Shown here in pieces: positions 51,802-60,721 of a DNA stretch of 64,000 bases; positions within the stretch are counted from its first letter, which is position 1, and every line of letters begins with the position of its first letter. Both the position numbers and the translations under genes were made by a program. The notes beneath the pieces were generated by a model. That model was not told the origin of the DNA. It saw only the letters and a list, made by a program, of their open reading frames with translations, and searched no databases. Source of the stretch: Klebsiella terrigena (GTDB lineage: Bacteria > Pseudomonadota > Gammaproteobacteria > Enterobacterales > Enterobacteriaceae); assembly GCF_006539725.1 (NCBI RefSeq), contig NZ_BJNO01000011.1, forward strand, positions 1 through 64,000, in the 5' to 3' direction.

Positions 51802-53300
51802 GCGAACGCGTGCTGTGGGGCGACGCCCCGTTATGCTGGCAGGACGTCGTGCGGGTAGCGCGAGAAAAAGCCGCGCTGGCGCTGAGCGACAGCGCCTGGC
51901 AGCGCATTGCCCAGGGCCGGTCGATTGTTCAGCACATTATTGACTCCGGGCAGATAGCCTACGGCATTAATACCGGCCTGGGGGCGCTGTGCAATATCAC
52001 GCTGCCCGAAGAGCAGCTCGGGCAGCTATCGCGCAACACCCTGCTCAGCCACGCCTGCGGCGTTGGCCCGCTGCTGGATGAAGCGCACACGCGCGCCATT
52101 ATGTGCGCGGCGATCGCCAACTACAGCCACGGGAAGTCGGGGATTTCCTGCGCCATCGTTGAGCAGCTGCTCGCCTTCCTGAATCTGCAGATTACGCCGC
52201 AGGTCCCGTCGCAAGGGTCGGTGGGCTACCTGACCCATATGGCACATATCGGCCTGGCGCTGATGGGGATCGGCGACGTGAGCTGGCAGGGGCAGGTCGT
52301 TCCCGCCGAGCAGGCTCTGGCGCAGGCCGGGCTCGAGCCCATTGCGCCGGGAGCAAAAGAGGGGCTAAGCCTGGTCAACGGTACGCCCTGTATGACCGGC
52401 ATGGCCTGCCTGGCGCTGGATGATGCCGCCCGGCTGCTGGACTGGGCCGATGTGACCGGTGCCATGAGTTTTGAAGCCCTGTGCGGGCAGGCGGTGGCCT
52501 TTGACGCCGAGATCCTCGCGCTGAAGGCCAGCCCGGGAATGCAGCACTGCGGCCTTCGCTTACGGCAGATGCTGACGGACAGCCCGCTGCTGGCGGCCAG
52601 CCAGGGAGTGCGTACCCAGGACGCTCTGAGTCTGCGCTCTATGCCTCAGGTCCACGGCGCCTGTCGCGATCAGTTCGCGCACGCGGCGGGGCAGGTCGAC
52701 GTTGAGCTGAACGCCTGCACGGATAACCCGCTGATTCTCGGGACGCTGGATCGCTGGCGAGTGGTCTCCCAGGCGCATCCGCACGGCGAGTCGGTGGCTA
52801 TGGCCTGCGATTTGCTGGCGATTGCGATGGCCGAGCTCGGCGCCATTGCCGAGCGGCGTCTGGATCGGCTGGTTAACCCGCTCGTCAGCGGCCTGCCGGC
52901 GTTTTTGGTGGCAAAGCCGGGGGTGAATTCCGGGATGATGATTGCGCAGTACGTCGCGGCCTCGCTGTGCGCGGAAAACAAGCAGCTGGCGCAGCCCGCG
53001 GTGCTCGATAACTTTGTCACCTCGGGTCTGCAGGAGGATCACCTGAGCCTGGGGACCGGCTCGGCGCTGAAGCTTCAGCGTCTGCTGAGCAACCTGTATC
53101 AAATTCTGGCGATCGAGTATTTACTCGCCGCTCAGGCGCTGGAGTTCCATCCCATCAACATGCTGGCGCGGGGCACCCGCCACGGCCTGGCGCTGCTGCG
53201 GCAAAGCGTGGCGACGTGGGAAGACGATCGCTGGCTTGCCCCAGAAATCGCTAAAGCGGTCGCGACGATTAAAAAACAGCCGGCGAACTGGCTGGCATAG
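51798..53300 (+). CDS. Histidine ammonia-lyase family enzyme lacking the MIO triad
   Basis: A 500-aa member of the HAL/PAL/TAL family: [12 protein letters not shown] (Tyr55), LLSHACGVG (His85), LVNGTP (Asn194), [31 protein letters not shown] and QEDHLSLG (Glu413) are all family hallmarks. Canonical enzymes have GSVGASGDLAPLAH, in which Ala-Ser-Gly cyclises to the MIO electrophile. Here the segment reads [18 protein letters not shown]: exactly three residues are missing and the flanks stay aligned and in frame. The family QDPYSLR motif is QDALSLR, so the catalytic Tyr is Leu277. Ordinary histidine deamination is therefore unlikely. A MIO-independent lyase such as ergothionase (loss of trimethylamine from ergothioneine) is the closest precedent I know; hercynine or another betaine is also possible. 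Confidence 0.85.
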   Translation: MSERVLWGDAPLCWQDVVRVAREKAALALSDSAWQRIAQGRSIVQHIIDSGQIAYGINTGLGALCNITLPEEQLGQLSRNTLLSHACGVGPLLDEAHTRAIMCAAIANYSHGKSGISCAIVEQLLAFLNLQITPQVPSQGSVGYLTHMAHIGLALMGIGDVSWQGQVVPAEQALAQAGLEPIAPGAKEGLSLVNGTPCMTGMACLALDDAARLLDWADVTGAMSFEALCGQAVAFDAEILALKASPGMQHCGLRLRQMLTDSPLLAASQGVRTQDALSLRSMPQVHGACRDQFAHAAGQVDVELNACTDNPLILGTLDRWRVVSQAHPHGESVAMACDLLAIAMAELGAIAERRLDRLVNPLVSGLPAFLVAKPGVNSGMMIAQYVAASLCAENKQLAQPAVLDNFVTSGLQEDHLSLGTGSALKLQRLLSNLYQILAIEYLLAAQALEFHPINMLARGTRHGLALLRQSVATWEDDRWLAPEIAKAVATIKKQPANWLA

Positions 53301-53356
53301 CGGACCGTCGGTGAAAAACGCGACGCAACAAGAACACCGATTATAGCGAGGAAACT

Positions 53357-54784
53357 ATGTCTTCTTTTTCTTCAACAGATGGGCAGTCAAAAGGCAGTGA
53401 GCAGCGCATAACGGAAACGCGCTCGATCGATTTTATTCCCGAAGGCGAGAGACATGGACATCCTTTCAGCCAGTTTACGCTGTGGTTTGGCGGCAATCTG
53501 CAGATTACCGCTATCGTCACCGGCGCGCTAGCCGTGGTGCTGGGCGGTGACGTAGTGTGGTCGCTGATTGGTCTGCTGCTGGGGCAGGTGCTTGGGGCCG
53601 CGGTGATGTCGCTGCATGCCCTGCAGGGCCCGCGCCTGGGGCTGCCGCAGATGATCATCAGCCGCGCGCAGTTTGGCGTTTTTGGCGCGGTGGTGCCGCT
53701 GGTGTTGGTCTGCATTATGTACGTTGGCTTTTCCGCCAGCGGCACCGTCCTTGCCGGGCAGGCGATGGCAAGGCTGCTGTCGGTCTCAAACGTCACCGGC
53801 ATGCTGCTGTTCAGCGCGATTATCATCGTCATTGCCGTGCTGGGCTATCGGGTTATCCATAAGCTGGGCAAAGTGGCGAGCATCGTCGGCGTGCTGGCGT
53901 TTGCCTATCTGTTCATTACGCTGCTGCTCTCCGCAGACCTGACGGCCATCGCGCAGAATAGCCATTTCTCCCTGCCGATGTTCCTGCTGGCCGTGTAGCT
54001 CTCCTCGTCGTGGCAGATAGCCTTCTGTCCCTACGTTTCCGACTACTCGCGCTATTTGCCGAGCAACGTGTCTGGCGCGAAAACCTTTTTCTGCGTCTTT
54101 AGCGGGACGGTGCTTGGCACCCAGGCGTCAATGACCCTGGGCGTGCTGACGGCGGCTATTGCTGGCAGCGCCTTCCCCGGGCATGAAGTGAGCTTTATCG
54201 TGGGATTAGGTAAAAGCCAGGTGATGGCGATGGTTATCTACTTTGCGATCTGCTTCGGCAAAATCACCTTCACGACGCTCAATGCCTACGGCAGCTTTAT
54301 GTCGCTGAGCACCATCGTTTCCGGCTTTCGCCGCCAGACGTCGCTATCGCAGCGATCGCGCCTCATCTTCGTGGTTCTGATGGTGTCCATATCGTGCATT
54401 ATCGCCCTGCTGAGCGAGCCGGCGTTTCTGAAGAACTTCACCCATTTCCTGCTGTTCCTGCTGGCGTTCTTTGTTCCGTGGAGCGCCATTAGCCTCACCG
54501 ATTACTATCTTATCTCTGCCGGTGCCGTGGATATTCCCGCGCTGTCTGACCCGAAAAAACGCTACGGCTACTGGAATATTTACGCCATAACCATCTACGT
54601 GGTGGGGGTGCTTATCCAGCTGCCGTTTATCGAGAACCCGCTGTTCCACGGTTCTTTGACGTGGGTATTCGCCGATAACGACGTGTCGTGGATTATCGGC
54701 TGGTTCGCCACCGGGCTGCTGTACTACTCGCTGCGTCGCTTTGACCGGCGGGTGCTGCCGGCGCAAACCATACTTCCGGGCTGA
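53357..54784 (+). pseudogene. NCS1-family permease interrupted by an amber codon
   Basis: One reading frame of 476 codons broken by a TAG at 53996-53998 (codon 214). The first part (213 aa) and the part after the stop (LSSSWQIAFCPYVSDYSRYLPSN onward) are in the same frame and together make a full-length purine/cytosine-permease-like (NCS1) transporter with about 12 TM helices. One base change (for example TCG to TAG) explains the break. There is no ribosome site for a restart. AGGAAACT precedes the ATG, 56 bp after the lyase. NCS1 members include the Pseudomonas urocanate transporter HutT, so it may carry the lyase substrate or product. A sequencing error or stop readthrough cannot be excluded. 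Confidence 0.85.
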
Positions 54785-54816
54785 GAACGCGCCTGCGGGC
54801 ACCGCTAAGTAACAGG

Positions 54817-54844
54817 CCCGGGTAAGGCGCCAGCCTTACCCGGG
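54817..54844. repeat. REP-like palindrome between permease and sapF
   Basis: CCCGGGTAAGGC (54817-54828) and GCCTTACCCGGG (54833-54844) form a 12-bp perfect stem with a 4-nt loop between converging genes. It resembles enteric REP units and has no T-run; it may act as a bidirectional RNA hairpin. Confidence 0.65.
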
Positions 54845-54855
54845 TGATTGAAGGG

Positions 54856-55665
54856 CTATTTACCGTCTTTGCGCCACGCGTCGGCGGTCAGCGCTTCGCC
54901 AAAGTGGCCGGCGATCAGCCGCTTGGTCAGATCGTGCAGCGGCGAAGCCAGCACGTCAGCGGTGCTGCCGCGCTCCACCACTTCCCCCTGATGCATCACC
55001 AGAACCTGATCGCTAATATGCTTCATCATGCCTAAATGCTGGGTAACGTAGATATATGAAATACCTTGTTTATCCTGCAGCTCCAGCATCAGGTTGATCA
55101 GCTGTGAACGCATCGACATATCCAGCGACGCCAGCGCCTCATCGCAGACAATGACCTTAGGCCGCAGGATCAGCGCGCGCGCAAGGCCCAGACGCTGCTT
55201 TTGCCCCGGCGCCAGCATATGCGGGTAGTAGCTGACGTGGTCCGGCAGCAGGCCGACCATTCGCAGCGTCTCAATAATCTGCTTCTGCCGAGCCTCTGGC
55301 TCAAGCTCGGTGTTCAGACGCAGCGGGAAGTCGAGGATCTGCGAAATGCGCTGGCGCGGGTTCAGTGAAGTTGACGGATCCTGGAAAATCATGCGGATAC
55401 GCTGGCTGCGGAACGAGTAGTCGCCGAATTCCAGCGGACGGTCGTCAATCAGCAGCTCGCCGGCGCTGGGTTCAATCATGCCGGCCAGCATTTTCGCCAG
55501 CGTGGATTTCCCCGAGCCGTTCTCGCCGATGATCGCCAGAGTCTGGCGCTCGCGCAGCGTAAAGCTCAGCGGCTTGACCGCTTCCACCGTCTGACGACGA
55601 AACCAGCCGGTACGATAGCGAAAGGTCTTACTCAGATTGCGGACTTCGAGCAACGTTTCGACCAT
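54856..55665 (-). CDS. sapF: SapF, peptide ABC transporter ATPase
   Basis: A 269-aa ATPase with Walker A GENGSGKST, signature LAPGQKQRLGLARAL (a divergent signature characteristic of SapF) and Walker B VIVCDEALASLD. Sap proteins are linked to antimicrobial-peptide resistance in Salmonella and Haemophilus and to putrescine export and Trk potassium uptake in E. coli. It is the last sap gene, 1 bp after sapD. Confidence 0.96.
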   Translation of the reverse strand: MVETLLEVRNLSKTFRYRTGWFRRQTVEAVKPLSFTLRERQTLAIIGENGSGKSTLAKMLAGMIEPSAGELLIDDRPLEFGDYSFRSQRIRMIFQDPSTSLNPRQRISQILDFPLRLNTELEPEARQKQIIETLRMVGLLPDHVSYYPHMLAPGQKQRLGLARALILRPKVIVCDEALASLDMSMRSQLINLMLELQDKQGISYIYVTQHLGMMKHISDQVLVMHQGEVVERGSTADVLASPLHDLTKRLIAGHFGEALTADAWRKDGK

Positions 55666-55666
55666 T

Positions 55667-56659
55667 TCACTCTTTCTCCATGTTCAGCGGGAAATGACAG
55701 GCGTACAGATGCGCCCGCGCGCCGGTCAGCCGCGGGGCTTCGATGCATTTGCGCTGGGCGTAAGGGCAGCGCGGCCCGAGCCGGCAGCCGATCGGCAACT
55801 GCTCCAGCAGCGGAATGGCCCCGGGCATGGTGTTCAGGCGGCTTTTGTGCGGCAGCGCGCTGCCAAAATCGGGGATCGCGCGGATTAACGCCTGGGTGTA
55901 GGGGTGATGGGGCGTGGTGACCAGCTCTTCGCTCGGCGCTGATTCCACGGTCTGCCCGCAGTACATGACGTTGATTCTGTTCGCCCATTTGCTCAGCATC
56001 TGCAGGTCGTGGCTGATCAGCAAAATAGTGGTGCTGTTGTTCTGATTCAGCCGCGTCAGCAGGCGGATAATTTGCGCCTGGGTGGTGGGTTCCATCGCGT
56101 TAGTCGGCTCATCGGCGATCAGCAGACGCGGCTGGTTGGCAAGGGCGATGGCGATCATCACCTTCTGACACTCCCCGTCGGTTAACTCGTAAGGGAAACT
56201 GCGCATCGCGTCTTTATGATCCTTGATACCCACGCGGTGCAGGAGCTCTATCGCCCGACGTTTACGCCAGCCGAGACGCTGCCACCAGCGGCCCTTAAAG
56301 GTCCAGCCGGGAATGTTCTGCATCAGCTGCTGGCCGATCCGTTCGGAAGGGTCGAGACAGGACTGCGGCTCCTGGAAGATCATCGACACGTTGTGGCCAA
56401 TCAGCTTGCGGCGTTCGCGGCTGGAGAGCCGCAGCAGGTCGATATCGTCGAAGCGCATGCGGTCGGCGGTGACCCGCCAGTTGTCTTTGGTTACGCCGCA
56501 TATCGCTTTGGCAATCAGGCTCTTACCGGAACCTGATTCGCCGACCAGCCCGCGAATTTCGCCCTCGTTCAGGGTCAGGCTGACGCGATCGACGGCTTTG
56601 ACCCAGCCTTCGTTGGTTTTGAATTCGATGGTTAAATTGCGAATATCGAGTAACGGCAT
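55667..56659 (-). CDS. sapD: SapD, peptide ABC transporter ATPase
   Basis: A 330-aa ATPase of the DppD/OppD type: Walker [10 protein letters not shown], signature [16 protein letters not shown], Walker [13 protein letters not shown], and the C-terminal oligopeptide-transporter extension with the Cys-containing [14 protein letters not shown]. SapD is also known as TrkE, needed for Trk potassium uptake in E. coli. It overlaps the sapC stop by one base. Confidence 0.96.
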   Translation of the reverse strand: MPLLDIRNLTIEFKTNEGWVKAVDRVSLTLNEGEIRGLVGESGSGKSLIAKAICGVTKDNWRVTADRMRFDDIDLLRLSSRERRKLIGHNVSMIFQEPQSCLDPSERIGQQLMQNIPGWTFKGRWWQRLGWRKRRAIELLHRVGIKDHKDAMRSFPYELTDGECQKVMIAIALANQPRLLIADEPTNAMEPTTQAQIIRLLTRLNQNNSTTILLISHDLQMLSKWANRINVMYCGQTVESAPSEELVTTPHHPYTQALIRAIPDFGSALPHKSRLNTMPGAIPLLEQLPIGCRLGPRCPYAQRKCIEAPRLTGARAHLYACHFPLNMEKE

Positions 56660-57549
56660 TATTCCACCCCGGCGATAATTGCGCGGCGGATGCCGTCGCC
56701 CAGCAGGTTAACCAGCAGGACGCTAATCATAATGGCGGCGCCCGGCAGCATCACCGTCCACGGAGCCACGTAAATCAGCTCCAGCGCGTCGCCGAGCATC
56801 GCCCCCCACTCCGGAGAGGGAAGCTGCGCGCCGAGGTCGAGGAAGCCCAGCGCGGCAATATCGAGGATCGCCATCGACAGCGCGCGGGTAATCTCGGTCA
56901 CCAGCCCGGAAGTGATATTGGGCAGGACCGCGAACCAGAGAATATTCAGCGTTGAGGCGCCGTCGAGCCGGGCGGCAATAACGTACTCTTTTTCCAGCTC
57001 ATCGTGCACCATGCTATAGACCGAACGCACGATGCGCGGCAGCAGCGCCAGCCAGACGGCGAACATGGCGTGACTCAGATGCGGTCCGGCAAAGGCGACG
57101 ACGATAATCGCCAGCAGCAGCGACGGAATCGACAGCAGGGTATCGAGGACGTGGTTCAGCATTGCCGACAGCAGGCCGTGGGTCGAACCGGCAATCACGC
57201 CGAGCACCAGGCCAAACAGCGAGGCGCCGAAGGTGACGACGAACGCGCCGCCGACGGTGGGCGCCGCGCCGCTCAGCAGACGGCTCAGAACGTCGCGGCC
57301 GAGATCGTCGGTGCCGAGGAAGAACGAAACCTCGCCGTAGCGCGACCATGAGGGCGGCAGCAGCTGGTAGCCGAGGAACTGCTGATCGATGCCGTAAGGG
57401 GCAAACCAGCCGCCAAAAACGCACAGCAGCAGCAGCCCGGCGCAGCCGTACAGGCCGATCATGGCGCTGGTGTCGCCGTAGAATTTGCGCCACACGGTGC
57501 GCAGCGCTCCCGGGGGGCGCTTCTCCAGGTACACGCTATCGTAAGGCAT
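56659..57549 (-). CDS. sapC: SapC, peptide ABC transporter permease
   Basis: A 296-aa DppC-like permease with an N-terminal cytoplasmic segment, about six TM helices and the EAA-type loop [30 protein letters not shown]. It pairs with SapB. Its start lies within the 3' end of sapB (14-bp overlap). Confidence 0.96.
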   Translation of the reverse strand: MPYDSVYLEKRPPGALRTVWRKFYGDTSAMIGLYGCAGLLLLCVFGGWFAPYGIDQQFLGYQLLPPSWSRYGEVSFFLGTDDLGRDVLSRLLSGAAPTVGGAFVVTFGASLFGLVLGVIAGSTHGLLSAMLNHVLDTLLSIPSLLLAIIVVAFAGPHLSHAMFAVWLALLPRIVRSVYSMVHDELEKEYVIAARLDGASTLNILWFAVLPNITSGLVTEITRALSMAILDIAALGFLDLGAQLPSPEWGAMLGDALELIYVAPWTVMLPGAAIMISVLLVNLLGDGIRRAIIAGVE

Positions 57550-58501
57550 ACCATTCCTTATGTTTCAGAGGGTTAGCCATGGCTCCCAGAATATCAGATA
57601 GCACGTTCACGGTAATGACCAGCGCGCCAATGACCATCACGCCCGCCGAGATGGCGGCGTAATCCTGCTGACGAATCGCGTTGATCAGCCAGCGGCCCAG
57701 CCCCGGCCAGCTGAAGACCATTTCGGTGATCATCGCCAGCGTCAGCATGGTGGCAAACTGCAGCCCCAGGCGCGGAATAACCGGCGGCAGGGCGTTATGC
57801 AGCACGTGACGGTGCAGGATCGTCCGCCGCGACACGCCGCGGGTGGCGGCGGCCTTCACGTAGTTGGTGTCGTACACTTCGCTGGTGCTGATGCGCATCA
57901 GGCGAATCACTTCGGTGGTTGGCGCCACGGCAAGGGTCAGAACCGGCAGCACCATATGGCGTGCGGCGCTGACGATCATTTCATGACGCCACGGCGAATC
58001 GGACAGCCAGGCGTCGATCAGCGCAAACCCGGTTACCGTTTTGACCTCGTAGAGCAGATCGAAACGCCCGGAGACCGGGAACCAGCCTAGCGTCAGGGAG
58101 AAGAACAGCGTCAGCAGCAGCGCCAGCCAGAAAACGGGAATCGAAAAGCCGAGCAGCGCCAGGGCGCTAATCAGGGTGTCGGGCCACTTGTTACGCATAA
58201 TGCCGGCCAGCATACCGACGGGAATCCCCACCAGCAGGGCAAAGCCAAAGGCGAGAATGCACAGCTCCATGGTGGCCGGGAAGACCTCTTTTAGCTGCTG
58301 TGAAATCAGCTGGCCGTTGATGCTGGAGACCCCGAAATCCCAGTGCAGCAGCCCGGTGAACCAGAACTGCCAGGCGTTCCACAGCGACGCGCCCTGTAGC
58401 GGAGCGTGCGGCGTAAAGTAGCTCAGGCTGAAGCCGACGAAAGTCAGAAAAAAGAGCGTGACCAGCAGTAACAGCAGGCGCCGCAGGGTAAAAATGATCA
58501 T
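57536..58501 (-). CDS. sapB: SapB, peptide ABC transporter permease
   Basis: A 321-aa DppB-like permease with an N-terminal TM helix, a periplasmic loop and a five-helix core with [29 protein letters not shown] as coupling loop. The start overlaps the sapA stop (ATGA), so translation of sapA and sapB is coupled. Confidence 0.96.
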   Translation of the reverse strand: MIIFTLRRLLLLLVTLFFLTFVGFSLSYFTPHAPLQGASLWNAWQFWFTGLLHWDFGVSSINGQLISQQLKEVFPATMELCILAFGFALLVGIPVGMLAGIMRNKWPDTLISALALLGFSIPVFWLALLLTLFFSLTLGWFPVSGRFDLLYEVKTVTGFALIDAWLSDSPWRHEMIVSAARHMVLPVLTLAVAPTTEVIRLMRISTSEVYDTNYVKAAATRGVSRRTILHRHVLHNALPPVIPRLGLQFATMLTLAMITEMVFSWPGLGRWLINAIRQQDYAAISAGVMVIGALVITVNVLSDILGAMANPLKHKEWYALR

Positions 58502-60171
58502 GGTTTTTTCACCTCATCTTTTTTGACGTCGTCTTTTTTCACATCGTCTTTTTTCTCCCGCGAAACGCCGGCAAAGGAGGCGTTACCGAACGGGCTCAGG
58601 ATCAAACCTTTCATATCATAGCGGTAGGCCTGTAAACGCAGCGACGAGGCGAGCGGCAGCACCGGCAGCTCGCGGGCGAGAATATGCTGCGCCTCTTTAT
58701 AGGCCTCAATGCGCGAAGCCAGCTGCTGCGAGGTTAACGCCTTTTGCAGCACCTCGTCGAACTCGCGGTTGCACCAGTGGGCGAAGTTGGTCTGCGAGGC
58801 AATCGCCGCGCAGCTCAGCAGCGGGCGGAAAAAGCTGTCCGGGTCATTACTGTCCGTGGCCCAGCCGGAAAGGGTCAGGTCGTGGTTCATATCCATCAGC
58901 CTCGCCTCCTGAAAACGACCCTCAACCGGAACAATAATCACCTTTACCCCAATCTGCGCCATATCGGCCTGAATTAGCTCGGCGGTTTTTAGCGGGCTGG
59001 GGTTCCAGGCCTGCGAGCTGGTGGGCACCCACAGCCGAAGCGTGAGGTTTTCCAGCCCCAGCGCTTTGAGCTGGGCGCGGGCGGCGCTCGGATTGTACTC
59101 GGTTATCTTCGCTTCGTTATCGTAGGCCCAGGAGGCGCGGGGCAGCATCGAGGCGGCGGTTTCCGCGGTGCCATAATAGATAGACTGCATCAGACGCTGG
59201 TTATTGATTGCCAGCGCCAGGGCGTGGCGAACCTGCGGATTATCCAGCGGCGGCTTGGCGGTATTGAACGCCAGCCAGGCGATATTCATCCCAGGACGCA
59301 GGGTCAGGCGCAGGCGCGGGTCGTCGCGCAAAATAGTCAGCTGGCTGGCGGCGGGCCAGGCCAGCACGTCGCACTCGCCGGTCAGCAGCTTCGACAGGCG
59401 GCCGGTGCCGCCGGAGCCCAGATCGACCACCACCTGCGGCATCAGCGGTTTGCCGCGCCAGTAGCCGGGGTGACGCTGCAGGCGAACGTACTGGCCCGAG
59501 CGATACTCTTCCAGCTGGAACGGGCCGGTGCCCACCGGCTGGCGGTCGAGCTGCTCCTGACGATCGCTTTTGGTTAACTGGGCGGCATACTCTGCGGACA
59601 TAACGGATGCGTAGTGGGTCGCCAGGTGCCAGAGGAACGAAGCGTCCGGGCGCTTCAGGCGGAATTCGACGGTCTGGTTATCGAGCTTGCGCAAGCTCTC
59701 CACGCTGTCGGCGAACTGAAGGCTGTCGAAATAGGGGAAGCTGCTGCCGTTAACGTTGTGCCACGGGTGGTCGCGATTAAAGATACGGCTAAAGGTGAAA
59801 ATGACGTCATCGGCATTAAAGGCGCGACTGGGCTTAAACCACGACGTCGTCTGGAAAGGCACGTGGCTGCGCAGATGGAAGCGGTAGGTGGCGCCATTGT
59901 CCAGCACCTCCCAGCTTTCGGCCAGCTCGGGCACCAGACGGTAGGTATAAGGGTCAACGTCGAGCAGACGATCGTAGAGCTGGGCGGCCAGGGTATCGAC
60001 AATCAGGCCGCTGCTGACTTTCTGCGGGTTAAAGGTATTAACCTGGCCGCTAACGCAGTAGACAAAGCCGCTATCGCGAATATCGGCGTGAGCAGGCAGC
60101 GCGGGGGCGGCAACGGCCTGCCCGCACAGCATCGATACGGCTGCCAGTAGAGAGCATAGTTTCAGGCGCAT
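58498..60171 (-). CDS. sapA: SapA, periplasmic peptide-binding protein
   Basis: A 557-aa family-5 solute-binding protein from the ATG at 60171, giving a normal signal peptide ending near AVAA; the start at 60195 adds 8 residues. [22 protein letters not shown] and the [20 protein letters not shown] segment follow E. coli SapA nearly residue for residue. It binds antimicrobial peptides and heme in studied species. The C-terminus is unusual: where E. coli ends in one short KQDEVKKP, this protein has three KKDDV-like repeats before KKP. Confidence 0.95.
   Translation of the reverse strand: MRLKLCSLLAAVSMLCGQAVAAPALPAHADIRDSGFVYCVSGQVNTFNPQKVSSGLIVDTLAAQLYDRLLDVDPYTYRLVPELAESWEVLDNGATYRFHLRSHVPFQTTSWFKPSRAFNADDVIFTFSRIFNRDHPWHNVNGSSFPYFDSLQFADSVESLRKLDNQTVEFRLKRPDASFLWHLATHYASVMSAEYAAQLTKSDRQEQLDRQPVGTGPFQLEEYRSGQYVRLQRHPGYWRGKPLMPQVVVDLGSGGTGRLSKLLTGECDVLAWPAASQLTILRDDPRLRLTLRPGMNIAWLAFNTAKPPLDNPQVRHALALAINNQRLMQSIYYGTAETAASMLPRASWAYDNEAKITEYNPSAARAQLKALGLENLTLRLWVPTSSQAWNPSPLKTAELIQADMAQIGVKVIIVPVEGRFQEARLMDMNHDLTLSGWATDSNDPDSFFRPLLSCAAIASQTNFAHWCNREFDEVLQKALTSQQLASRIEAYKEAQHILARELPVLPLASSLRLQAYRYDMKGLILSPFGNASFAGVSREKKDDVKKDDVKKDEVKKP
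58507..58554 (-). repeat. 15-bp tandem repeat in the sapA 3' end
   Basis: On the minus strand about three copies of a 15-bp unit GAAAAAAGACGATGT (with small changes) encode [15 protein letters not shown]. The run of six A residues in each copy makes it prone to slippage, but expansion in units of 15 keeps the frame. Confidence 0.85.
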
Positions 60172-60721
60172 AGTGGTTTTATGATTCCAGAGCAACGCTC
60201 TGTCTTATTAATATTCAATGACATTTCTCATCCCCTTTATCGTCCTGAGACGTCGTTAGCCGCGGTGCCTGGCGGTGAACCGCTCAACGCTCTGGCCCGA
60301 TCCTGACCGCGCCGGGTTTCACCTTGAGTATATCCCGTAAACCACCCAGGCATTCTCATTCCGGGGCAGGACGACGATAAAAAAGGGTTCCGCATCAGCA
60401 GCAAAGCGCCCGGCAGGCGGAGGTGCGCCTGGCCAGGTAAGGCGTTCGGATTCATCTTTCGCTCTGTTGCAGGCCAGCTACGGGTCAAAAGGCAGAGGGC
60501 TGGCGTATTTTTGGACACATTCAGATTCTTTTAAATTTTCATGTACGGCACGGCGGGTCATCCGCTCTGGTTGCGCCAGCGGCAAATGCCGCAAAATATA
60601 AGGCGCTTGAGTTTGGGTGCGCCGGGCGCAGCCTTGTCTGGTGAGACATGGTATCTTTTTCTGGCTAACTTCTCCAGTTAGCAACGACTTAGGGCTTTGA
60701 TCACCGGCCGCCGGCGGGATG
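60172..60721. other. Gene-poor interval upstream of sapA
   Basis: About 550 bp without a recognisable gene. ORFs on the minus strand (60237-60518 and 60478-60684) have no ribosome site, no family resemblance and unusual composition. A hairpin GCTAACT...AGTTAGC lies at 60662-60680. Promoters for sapA are expected in the first 100-200 bp. E. coli has ymjA and puuP on this side; neither is present. Confidence 0.5.

Noticed and set aside
54056-54784. Second half of the permease as an independent gene
   Set aside because: It begins at a TTG inside a conserved segment with no ribosome site and is in frame with the upstream part, so it is a fragment of one gene.
60237-60518. A 93-codon minus-strand ORF upstream of sapA
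   Set aside because: No ribosome site, unusual Pro/Arg/Ser-rich composition and no family resemblance.
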